A DNA stretch of 64,000 nt from NCBI GenBank assembly GCA_014058105.1, contig JACGCM010000669.1:248001-312000 (forward strand), written 5' to 3'. The position numbers were made by a program, and so were the translations under genes. Positions within the stretch are counted from its first letter, which is position 1, and every line of letters starts with the position of its first letter. Origin of the DNA: Kingdonia uniflora (lineage: Eukaryota > Streptophyta > Magnoliopsida > Ranunculales > Circaeasteraceae). Of the stretch, positions 39,696 through 48,633 are shown in pieces. The notes beneath the pieces were generated by a model that saw nothing but the letters and a program-made list of their open reading frames with translations, made no database searches and was not told where the DNA came from.

Positions 39696-40890
39696 TTTGT
39701 TTTACAGTTCTAAACCGAAGGTCCAAAGGTTCTTTGTCATCTCTCTGAAGGCAATTATCCTTCACCAATGTGGCATTGTCATTCCAGGTTTGACCTGCTA
39801 AATTCAGATCGAAGAAGCGACGCTGAGTTGCGCTCACACAAAAATATGCCCCACCACTGACGTGATAATTCTTCACTCCAAAAAAATACAATACGTCCTC
39901 TATCCTCCTCACTTTCCCCTCTTTCTCCCACTTTTCATTCAGATGATTTCAAACATTTATAACCTCCCACATGTTCTCGTTCAATTGAACAGGACATGCC
40001 CCAATAGTATTCATAATCCCCTTCGCCAAATTGGTAAGGGGAAGACTCAACTCGTACTCTAATTGAGATAGGTAATACAAAAAACACTCTGGGAGGTCAC
40101 TCATAACACCCCTATCAAAGTATTATAACGAGATCAATTAATCTATACACTTATCTCATTTTTCCACTTCTAAGTTAGCCAACAAATAAAAATACTTTTC
40201 CCCCACCGCTACTGTAAAACCTCTAAACTACCTACCGACATATTCTTCACAGTTACCCCACATCCCTCCTACAACCGCCTTAGCTTTACAAAATTCTCTA
40301 AAGGCATCAGAACCCGCAAGAAAACCTGAAAATTATTTCAATCCTACTTCAACCTCACTATCATACTCAATCGTCCGACCAGAGGTCGATACCTCATTAA
40401 CAGGTGAACTATCCATCTCAACAACAATTTCTACGGGCAAGTTTTCGACCCTACACAATTACCTCTCACGCTCGACCTACATGCAGGTTCAGGAATCTAT
40501 CATTATTTCGTATACATCGATCATTTACGTACAACATATATCTATAGTATATTTTGTGTATATGTCAAAATTATATAGATTAACATAAATAGTTATTTTT
40601 AAGATTTGCTTAAAAAACGATTACGATTTGCACAAACACATATATACTGCATACGTCTCTACTAACCTTCAGTATCCGAATAAGAATCCGCAGTAGCGCC
40701 AAATCCTTCTCTCACGACGCTGCTATATAGCCACCTCCGTGATCCAGTGTTTTTTGCTCTTTTCGACCATTGTTCACCTTCAGATAACTCCTTATCAAAT
40801 CCCCTGTAATCTTCTCACGTCTCTCTCTTTGGGCTCTCCAAATTTTTAGATGTTAAAAAATGTTTAAATGATAAGGAAGAAGCACTATTT

Positions 40891-41426
40891 ATCTTTTCTC
40901 TCTCTAGCGGTTGGCAGTTATTGCGCCTCGCACGACCCGACCTTCATTTTGGAACTGAGGCATCCTTTCCACTATCAATATCAGACGTCTTGTACCTCTT
41001 CAATAAAAATTACATTTCCATCATTACCCATCCCCTCATATTTTAACCTATTTTTCTCTCCTGTTTTCGTATCTTTTTCTAACCTTCCCACACTCATGAT
41101 GACTCACCCTGTACGATATCAAACTTCTACAACTTTACATACAAAATAAAACTAGAAGGTTCTATATTTCCTCATTTTTGTTTCTTTATCCTTATTTTTA
41201 TCATCTTTATAGTGATAATGATGTCATTTTCAAGGCTGAGAAAATTTTCAAAATTATTCAAAATTATTTACCGCAACAGCCTCAAAATGGGATTTGTAAC
41301 TATAGAAGATCTAATTGATTTACATATTTTTTGTTACATTCAACAAACTTATCTTTACTTATGATAAACACTTTATACAACGTCTAGAACAACCTTAAAT
41401 AACTTGGACGATAACATCTAATCACA
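40891..41426. other. Non-coding spacer between antisense genes
   Basis: AT-rich. On minus, ATAAATAG near 40890 could be a TATA box for the large antisense gene. The plus-strand 93-codon frame here has no recognisable composition and is rejected as a gene. Confidence 0.4.
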
Positions 41427-41720
41427 TTATTCGTCAGTCCTTCGATCTTTAAATTCGATCTTAACCTCAACAATCAAACCAACCATCTCTTCTCGATCTA
41501 CTGGATCCCTCACCAATTCACGAAAGCATACCTCATAGAAATAACGGGCATATTCAAGTTCCCTACTCCTTACATCTAATCCTTCTAGCTGACACTCCCT
41601 TACTAGTAACTCAGCATCATAGCCACACGCACCAAAAATCTTCTCCCATGCTTCAGCAATCTATGTAGCCAACCGTCCTTCCGTGGCATGGCAAATTCTC
41701 TGAGATCGAGTCCGTACCAT
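41427..41720 (-). pseudogene. Small element-antisense ORF, LTR-distal copy in Tat-like element (97 codons, one stop)
   Basis: From ATG at 41720 on minus the frame reads MVRTRSQRICHATEGRLAT, stop TAG (codon 20, 41661-41663), IAEAWEKIFGACGYDAELLV, GLDVRSRELEYARYFYEVCF, then RELVRDPVDREEMVGL, ending TAA at 41427. The order of features (basic N-terminus, K-x-FG-x motif, Y-A aromatic patch, D/E-R segment) parallels the 34141/62255/63235 family, at low identity. A TATAAG lies 93 bp upstream (41813-41818), matching the 91-bp spacing for the distal copy at 63235. The function is unknown. The single stop replaces a likely Trp. Confidence 0.6.
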
Positions 41721-42680
41721 CCTAATCTCTTCTCTATTTTCACAAATCATCCTACCCTTATGTGTACATTTTCCACACACTTTCCCCTTAAAACGTGATT
41801 TTTACCATTTATCTTATAACAAAAAACCCCAGAAACATGAGAAAACTATTTAAACTTATCTCTTCCTTCGAGCTCGTCCGTTCAATTACTTTCAAGGTCG
41901 AACTTATTCTATCTAGATCTATTCTTCCATCGACCTCTATTAGATCAAATTTTCGCATTACTGAATTCTTAAAAAATTTGCCTACAACATTTTCGACGCA
42001 CACAATAGAATTGACTTACATCACAACATAAATTCTCATACATACTTATCTTAGTTCGAATAAAGAATGGCAATACTTGCAATACTCATACATTCTATAC
42101 ATTTTTCATAATAATTTAGTTTGATTTCTACATAGTTTATATCTATAACAAACATAAGTAATCGGCTGACCAATTTTTATTCATGTCGAAAACATTACAT
42201 ACAATTTTACATATAACAAGTTTTTCAGTATATAAATCTCTGGTATACAACATAAACATTATCCTTCCAACACCGAACTCCATGAACTTTACAGATAACA
42301 AGTTTTTCACTGTTTTTAAAAGTCACAGGTCATTCAGGCATGCTGACGCATCAACTTCTCTAGTTCTTCTTGCTTTAGTGATCTTCCACCCTGATGCAAA
42401 GCAGAAATTAGAACCAACAAAGAGCTTCCCTCGCATGAGTTTGGTTAAAGTCTAATCAAACTTCAAATGGAAATTATGCAAGCAGTAGACTTAGTGTTAA
42501 AACCAAATTTTCAAACTAAGGATCTTCTGAGTGCCAAAATGTGATAGAAATGCAGAAGCAGACTCCCACTGATTGTCTCCCTCCTGCACTACCATCACCC
42601 TCTCCTCTAAAACTGCCACCTCTAAAGAGTTGCTAGAGATGAAGAGGGCCCGACCTTAGAATCCATGATGATATAAGAAA
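41721..42680. other. Spacer between the two small antisense ORFs
   Basis: AT-rich, with a short direct repeat (TATAACAAGTTTTTCA-like words near 42213 and 42296). It holds the predicted TATAAG of the distal small ORF. No further gene is supported. Confidence 0.45.
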
Positions 42681-42983
42681 TTAGCATAACTGCCCCACAG
42701 TTATGCCTATCCTTGCATATGAAGACCTAACCCTATCTTCCGCAAGAGTATGAAGACAGGCCCACCGGTCCTCGCCAGTCAAGACAATAACAATAAACCT
42801 CCACTTGCATTAGAATTCTTCCTCAGCTTCAATCGCTTTGTTTTCCGACATGCCTTGATACGTTGGAGAAACAGGAGTGGGTATCGACATCTCCAAGGAC
42901 TGGTCACCGAAGTATTTCATCTTCAACCTCTGCATTTTAGACGCAATCCTCTCTTCAAGGACCATACTACGAGTCTTCATCAT
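42681..42983 (-). pseudogene. Small element-antisense ORF, LTR-proximal copy in Tat-like element (100 codons, one stop)
   Basis: From ATG at 42983 on minus: MMKTRSMVLEERIASKMQRL, KMKYFGDQSLEM, TYQGMSENKAIEAEEEF, TAA at codon 58, CKWRFIVIVL, GEDRWACLHTLAEDRV, ending at TAA 42681. The K-x-x-FGD-x-x-L-x-M core and the ER/DR...L-x-x-LAE-x-x-V tail align with FFGDNELDWDM and ERYIFLSGLAERIV of the 34141 copy. It lies 332 bp from the 3' LTR, antisense to the element, with TATATAAA at 43054-43061 about 70 bp upstream. This is the same position and promoter spacing as the proximal copies at 34141 and 62255. The function is unknown. Confidence 0.62.
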
Positions 42984-43053
42984 TGTTAAAAATTTTCAGG
43001 GAATTTCATAAAGGCTGAACGTACTCTGCTTTTAAAATCTGATATAGGTATCA

Positions 43054-43061
43054 TTTATATA
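43054..43061 (-). promoter_or_regulatory. TATA box of proximal small antisense ORF
   Basis: Minus-strand TATATAAA, about 70 bp before the ATG at 42983. Confidence 0.5.
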
Positions 43062-43299
43062 ACCCTACATTTAATGTGCATGTATGTTTCACCAAGCGTC
43101 ATCATTCATTACATACGCAACTTTTCGAGTCACAACCGTCGCATACATCAGCATCCACATCCTCATTTAACTACCGTCATTTCCCAATAACCTGCGTTAC
43201 TCCACACGGTCAAAACCATCATTATTCCATTTTAATTATCAAAAATTTCAACCCAGATTATAGGTTGATCATTTCTTAACCAAAGCAACTCGTGACCTC

Positions 43300-43314
43300 G
43301 GTTGCGAGGGGGAT
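43300..43314 (+). promoter_or_regulatory. Polypurine tract of Tat-like element
   Basis: GGTTGCGAGGGGGAT directly precedes the LTR terminus TATAGCGACC (ancestral TGTAGC), as expected for the plus-strand primer at a 3' LTR. Confidence 0.7.
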
Positions 43315-43873
43315 TATAGCGACCTATCCTTCAATCCCATCCAAAGTTGAGCTAACCTAGTTCAAAGTACCTCCATCCCAGACTCACGCATTTTTAACAC
43401 ATTTCTTTAGTCAACATTCTAACCTACCCCACGAACTGGTTAAGAACGTGGGCCAAACTTAAGCCAAAAAACCTTATCCAGTTGAAAGACATCTGTCTCC
43501 CACGAACTCGTCAGTTATTCAGTCAACTGCCACTAACCACATTATTCTGAAAACGTACTCCAACACGATGAAGAGCTGTGGAGAAGGCCTATATAAAGGA
43601 AATGTTTCAGAAGAGAAAGGGACAAAAAAATTATACAAGAGATCACCTAGAAATTACTTATTCTAGATTCTCGATAATCGTCAAAACTTCTTAGTTACAA
43701 GATTCGAGCATTTCTATTTTTAGAGATCACTTGTAATAAGATATCCGCCTCAAGCAATAAAGATACTTTCACAACAATCCTCCACACGAGGTCGTGGTTT
43801 TTTACCTATTAAGAGATTTTCTACTCTAAAATCACATGTTTCATTTCTTACTTTCCATTAGAATATTGCTACA
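43315..43873 (+). repeat. 3' LTR of Tat-like gypsy element (559 bp)
   Basis: Starts TATAGC after the polypurine tract and ends TTGCTACA, giving near-perfect TGTAGC...GCTACA termini. It contains a TATA box (TATATAAA, 43590-43597) and AATAAA at 43756-43761, in the order and spacing of an LTR promoter and polyadenylation signal. Just beyond it, TGGTATGATAGC (about 43881-43892) resembles the initiator-Met primer-binding site. The 5' LTR of this element is absent from the window because the element is truncated. Confidence 0.72.
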
Positions 43874-45240
43874 GGTTCATTGGTATGATAGCAAATTCTA
43901 AGCCATTTTGAGCTTACAGAATTTGGCCATTACACGGATGATTGAGCATCGAAGTGGGCACATTTGCAGTTATCAGTCTCGTTTTAGATGGAAGCGACCA
44001 TGGTTGAATTTGGCTGTTGAGGCCTATTGTGGTTGGTGGAGGTTTATCCCTGGCGATTAGTTTTGTGAAGACATTCAAGATCGATGTATCCATTTAATTT
44101 GGAAAGCATCTCTTCGAGGGTTCCGGGATTTTAGAAGGCAATGTACTCTTTAATGCGATTGTGGTCGGGTAGGGCGTTAGAGTAGGCTAGGACGTCATTC
44201 GCGCAATTGAGGTTCTTGATTTTGTGCGATTCATCGAGGAAATGCTTGGTAAAGTTCTCGAGTGTTTGGTGGGTGTCTAATGAAAGTTGATGAGTGAATC
44301 TACTTAGACTTCATAGTCTTTGTTAAAGGCAAAGGGAGAGATAAAAAAACTTGATAGCTATTTGAAGCTTTGAATGAACCTATTAGAGAGGCTATGGTAC
44401 CACTTGAGAAGGATGTCGGTAAGGCTGATAGGGAACATTCGAGAGAGGATGTGATCTACTGAAGAGTACATGCTCAAGGCATTTTGGAACTCAAGGACAT
44501 AAGATTAAGGATCGGTATTATAATATTTACATATTTTGGGGTATAGGAGTTCGAAGGCACCTCGACGGCGAGAAACTTTGGGAAGATTAGGTTGTTAAGG
44601 CGACTCCAAGAGTTTGGAGTAGGCCTGACGCTGATAAGTATGGCAGAGTTGATTTTCTGGTCAAGCTCTTCGAGGGGGAGAATGCTGAGGTCGCGGTTGG
44701 TTGGGCCGCGGGTTGGGAGTGTACTCTGTACTGTGTTCTCCCAAGCGTTCCTAGGTAGGATGCCATATGGGGCACCGGGATGTTTGGAGGGTGGAATCAG
44801 ATGAGTCCTCTATAATAGGAATGCTGAGGTGCATTGAACCTGCGGGCAAGTTAGTGGTGGCACCTTCGGCATCAAGGTGGACCGATGGCACATTGTTATA
44901 GGGGTGGGGGTCAGGGTGTGTGCAGACGGATACAACCGAAGGTGCAGGAGCGCAGGAACGCATAGGGGCGCCTTGAGTTTGTACTTGTTGGAGTTCCCGA
45001 ACTGTATGGTGGAGCTCATCGCGGGCTTGGTGTTGTCTGTCGTTGTCATCCAAATGACGCTGTCGTTCAGCTTCGATCTTTTGACGGCGATCTTCACGCT
45101 CAAGATGTAATTGGTTGGTGTGACGCTCTTCTGCCTGAGCGAATGTTGGCTTATGAGAGCTAATTGGGCGATAATACCATCAGCAGAGGTGGCGACAATG
45201 GCGGAGGTGGAACGGAGGGTGGGGGATATCGGATATGGGT
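43874..45240 (-). pseudogene. Ty3/gypsy gag (degenerate, minus strand)
   Basis: Gag forms the retroelement particle. Read on minus from about 45180 there is a charged coiled coil (HLEREDRRQKIEAERQRH, DDNDRQHQARDELHHTV), a Pro/His-rich linker, then scattered frames with PKYVNIIIPILN, SSVDHILSRMFPISLTDILL, KWYHSLSNRFIQSFKQL, FFISPFAFNKDYEV, NFTKHFLDESHKIKNLN and YSNALPDHNRIKEYI. The LxxxAxxWYHSLPxxSIxSFxxL...F...F pattern is the plant gypsy gag (Retrotrans_gag) signature. Several frameshifts and stops break it. It starts about 110 bp downstream (minus sense) of the PBS. It ends near 43930, where the element is cut against the 3' LTR of the plus-strand element. Confidence 0.75.
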
Positions 45241-45277
45241 ATATGGGTAAAAAAAAGGATTGAAGACAGTGGGTATA

Positions 45278-45294
45278 GCACAGACAATGCCAAA
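45278..45294 (-). promoter_or_regulatory. Primer-binding site of gypsy element B
   Basis: Minus-strand TTTGGCATTGTCTGTGC follows the LTR end CCCCTACA. It resembles the TTGGCGCCGTCTGTGGG-type primer-binding sites common in plant gypsy elements, with some decay. Confidence 0.6.
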
Positions 45295-46038
45295 TGTAGG
45301 GGAATAATCTCATAGAGGGGAGTTTGCGCTCTTACACTGCGGGATTTTGGTTCAACTAAAGGTTTTCACAAATATATAAGACAAAAATAAGTGAATATAC
45401 TGCGCTAACATACTTGCGTGGATTCTATGAATTGTTAATCTCCAGGACCTCTAGCGAGGATTTGAATAAGTTGATAGATATATGAAGAAGGTTACAGTTC
45501 GAATCGAATAGAGCTTAAATATGCTCGAAGGTTTCTAATCTTATGGGAGGCTTTGGGATGAGATTCCCTAACATCTATATGATGGTTTCCCTCCCCTATT
45601 TATAAGAGATAGGAAGAGATAAGTCACCATAGTAAGGTCATATTACATGTTTACCCTTTTGGGGTAGCTGTCCAGTACGGAAGGTCAGTTCTGTCACTGT
45701 AGCTATGTCTAGCAGCTTGCTTTACTATATTTTTTGGTGAGCTGGCTATTAGGTTTGTCTACCTTCGACCATACAATGATAAGGTCGGAGCTTTCTTGGA
45801 ACTTGTATCGGGCTCTGTATGTTGTACGATGCCTTCTGCTTCGAATCTTACAGTGAGCTTGGAGTCTTCGGTTAATTTTGATGTGGCCTTCGAGTGTTTG
45901 GTTAGTCTTGGATGGCTTCAGGTAGATCATGCGCCTTTGGCTATTTTGAGGATTCCCTGGGCTTCGAGTCTTTGGTAGGCTTTGATGTAACCTTCTAGTA
46001 TTCGATTAGTCTTTGAAGGCTACGAGTAGCCAACTACA
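45295..46038 (-). repeat. Gypsy 5' LTR (copy B, 744 bp)
   Basis: The plus strand starts TGTAGGGGAA and ends CCAACTACA, so the termini are TG...CA with TGTAG/CTACA inverted ends. The length is identical to copy A but the sequence is much diverged. Minus-strand TATA (TTATAAATAGG near 45596-45606) and a primer-binding site plus gag on its minus-downstream side make it a 5' LTR. It abuts satellite array 2 directly at 46039, so the element inserted in satellite. Confidence 0.85.
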
Positions 46039-47996
46039 TAAAAAGTATTTGAGAGGTTGGATCGTGGTTAAGATTATCTTTTTGACCGACAACATGCTAG
46101 GATAATTAGAAAATAAATCACAATACTCATGGTTTGAAATTTAGACCAGTATGGATTTCGTACCTCTCCGATGCTTTAGATTGCAATTCCAAAAAGCTTG
46201 GTTACTAGCAACTCATTTGACCGATTTGATCTTGGTTAAGAGTTCCTATTTGACAAAGAACATGCTCGGGTAATGACCAAGAGACTCATAAATTTCTCGG
46301 TCTGACTTTGGACAAGTACAGATTTTCAGCATCTCCGGTGCATTAGATCGTAATTCTGAGAAACTTGGCTACCGGCAACTAGTTTGAGAGGTAGGATCAT
46401 GGTTAAGAGTTTCATTATGATCGAAAACACGCTAAGGTACTTACTAAAAACTCGCAAAACTCTAGGTCTAAATTTTAGAGTAGTACAGATTTTCTACCTC
46501 TCCGATGCTTTAGATCGTATTTCATTGAAGCTTGGCTACCAACATCTTGTCTGAGAGAATGGAAGGTGGTTAAGAATTTCTCTTCGCCCAATAACATGTG
46601 AAGGTAGTTACAAAATGGCTCACAACACTCCCAGCTTAAAATTTAGAACGGTACGGGTTTTGCAACTCTCCGATGCTTTAGATCGCAATTCTGATAGGCT
46701 TGGCTACCGACAACTCGTTCCAGTTGTTGGATCATGGATAAGAGTTTCTTTTCGATCGAAAACATGCTAGGATAGCTCAAAATTTATTCCCGGCATTCCC
46801 AATTTAAATTTTAGAATGGTACATATTTCATCATCTCCAATGCCTTAGATCGCAATTCTGACAAGCTTGGCTACCGACAACTCATTTGAGAGATTGAATC
46901 ATGGCTAAGAGTTTCCTATCGACCGACAACACGCTTCTATTGTTGCCAAAAGACTCGTAAAACTCTCAGTTTAAATTTTAGACCGGTCTAGATTTTGTAC
47001 CTCTCTAATGCTTTAAATAATAATTCTAATAAGCTTGGCTACCAAACTCATTTGAGAGGTTGGGTCTTGGTTATGAGTTTCTATCTTATTGACAACATGT
47101 TAGGATAGTTACAATATGGATTGCAATACTCCTAGCTAAAATTTTAGACCGTTACGGAATTTACAGCTCTCCGATAATTTAGATCGCAATTCTGAGAAAC
47201 TTGGTTACCGATAACATGGTTGAGAAGTTGGATCATGCATTAGAGTATCTTTTCGAACAACAACATGCTAGATTAATAAGAAATTGATTCGCTACATTCC
47301 CGGTTTAAATTTCAAAGCGGTACAGATTTCATACCTCCCCGATGCATTTTATCATAATCTTAAGAAGCTTGGCTACTGACAACTCATTTGAGAAGTTGGA
47401 TCATGGTTTTGGGTTTTTTTTTTACCGACAATACAAAATGAAACTTACCAAATGGTTCGCAATACTCCAGGCTTAAATTTTAGACCGGTAGGGATTTTGT
47501 ACCACTGCGATGCTTTAGATTGTAATTCTGATAACCTTGGCTCCTGACTACTCTTTTGAGAGGTTTGTTGTGCTTAGGAGTTTAATTTTGACCAATAGCA
47601 CGCAATGATAGTTTCTAAATAGCCCGCAACACTCTCATCTCTAAAATTAGACCGATATAGATTTTGTACTTCTCAGATGGTATAAAATTAGATCACAATT
47701 TTGAGAATCTTGGCTACCGGCAAATTGTTTGAGAGGTTCGATCGGGGATAAAAGTTTCTTTTCAACTAACAACATGTTAAGGTAGTTACAAAAGGACTCA
47801 TAAAATTCTCGGCTTAAATTTTGGACCGGTACATATTTCACCCCTCGCTTTAGATATCAATTCTGATAAGCCTGGATACTGGCAACTCATTTGAGAAGTT
47901 AGATCCTGGTAAAGAGTTTTCGCTTGATGGAAAACACGCAAGGATAGTTAATAAATAACTCGTAATACTCACGAATTGAATGTTAGAGCGGTACAT

Positions 47997-48009
47997 ATTT
48001 CGTACCTCT
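47997..48009. repeat. Target-site duplication, left copy
   Basis: ATTTCGTACCTCT; its partner ATTTTGTACCTCT is at 48621-48633 (12 of 13 match). Removing the LINE plus one copy restores a continuous satellite monomer. Confidence 0.85.
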
Positions 48010-48620
48010 TTTTATTTTTTGGATATTAAGCTTTGAATAAAAAGAAAAAAGGGAACAAAATACATGGTGGGGACAACCCTTAACCCTCAAGGACACAAGA
48101 GGTAAGCAAGGAGCCCAACACCTGAAGCAAAGAAATGAATAGATTAGCAATCAGAAATTGGAAATAACATATGTCTTGCCATCTACGACATCTTTGACTT
48201 TCCGCTTTAACTCTTCAGAAAATTCAGTTGGTCTAACTTCTTCAAACCCCAATTCCCGTCTCATTTTGGATAACACCTGGGCAGGTATGTTAGCCTCTTT
48301 ATGAATTTTGTTGATGCAAAACCACTCCAGCCATCCAATAATCCTTATAATTTCAATTACAATAGTTGTACACTGCCAATCTGGTTTAATTTGTTTTGTA
48401 AGAATACTAACTACCATTGTTGACCTGGTGTTAATTTATGTTTGGAATTTATTATGTTTAACAGCTAGCTCTAACCCTGCTTTGATGTTGAGGAGCTCAT
48501 GATAAAGCAATAATTTTGTAATGGTTTTTCCAGCACACGCAGCAACTGTTCTACCTTTGTCAATTCTAAGGATAGCTTCATACCCTCCCAATGTACTCCA
48601 GAACAGTTGATCAGACATGA
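48010..48620 (-). mobile_element. 5'-truncated LINE (RNase H end) inserted in satellite
   Basis: A 611-bp insertion flanked by 13-bp target duplications. A T-rich start (TTTTATTTTTTGG) on plus is the decayed poly(A) tail of a minus-strand element. Minus-strand frames read GGYEAILRIDKGRTVAAC, YHELLNIKAGLELAVKHN, then in a second frame IRIIGWLEWFCINKIHKEAN and PAQVLSKMRREL. These match the plant reverse-transcriptase-associated RNase H domain (RVT_3 type: E-x-x-A-x-x-x-G-L and H-x-x-R-E-x-N-x-x-A-D). Only the terminal domain and 3' UTR remain, as expected for 5' truncation during target-primed reverse transcription. One frameshift or stop separates the two frames. Confidence 0.85.
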
Positions 48621-48633
48621 ATTTTGTACCTCT
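48621..48633. repeat. Target-site duplication, right copy
   Basis: ATTTTGTACCTCT, paired with 47997-48009. Confidence 0.85.

Larger units (their letters stand above)
36700..40890 (-). pseudogene. Large spliced antisense gene in Tat-like element (gypsy-type transposon protein + coiled coil)
   Basis: Read on minus, a multi-exon frame runs opposite to the element. A possible first exon near 40880-40665 ends before GGTTAGTAG. The next exon (about 40487-39696) contains LEYELSLPLTNLAKGIM, GACPVQLNENMWEVIN, VLYFFGVKNYHVSGGAYF and RRFFDLNLAG, resembling the 'putative gypsy type transposon' domain (PF04195-like). Donor GTAAGT at 39695 and acceptor CAG at 39612 bound an 84-bp intron. A second intron lies at 39034-39110 (GTAAGG...TTGCAG). 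Further exons (39033-38600; about 38514-38400; about 38040-36760) encode long coiled coil: KKTKIELEKKLARART, QLEALKVSHAVAIGQLQEE, HLMLKGYSEEEVDTIK, GVIDGLDGVSRQTVLDN, LIREKVLKGEVRAKEIL. There are in-frame stops at several places. Extra, even antisense, ORFs between integrase and 3' LTR are known in the Tat lineage; the function is unknown. Confidence 0.7.

Noticed and set aside
40868..41149. 93-codon plus-strand ORF upstream of the antisense gene
   Set aside because: AT-rich, Ser/Thr/Phe/Pro-rich, no motif; it lies in the probable promoter or leader of the antisense gene.
44810..45313. 167-codon minus-strand ORF overlapping gag
   Set aside because: It is in a different frame from the recognisable gag coiled coil (HLEREDRRQKIEAERQRH) and is a shadow.
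33154..46038. A single intact gypsy element bounded by LTR copies A and B
   Set aside because: The LTRs are too diverged to be a pair and the flanks show no target duplication; the interior mixes two orientations.
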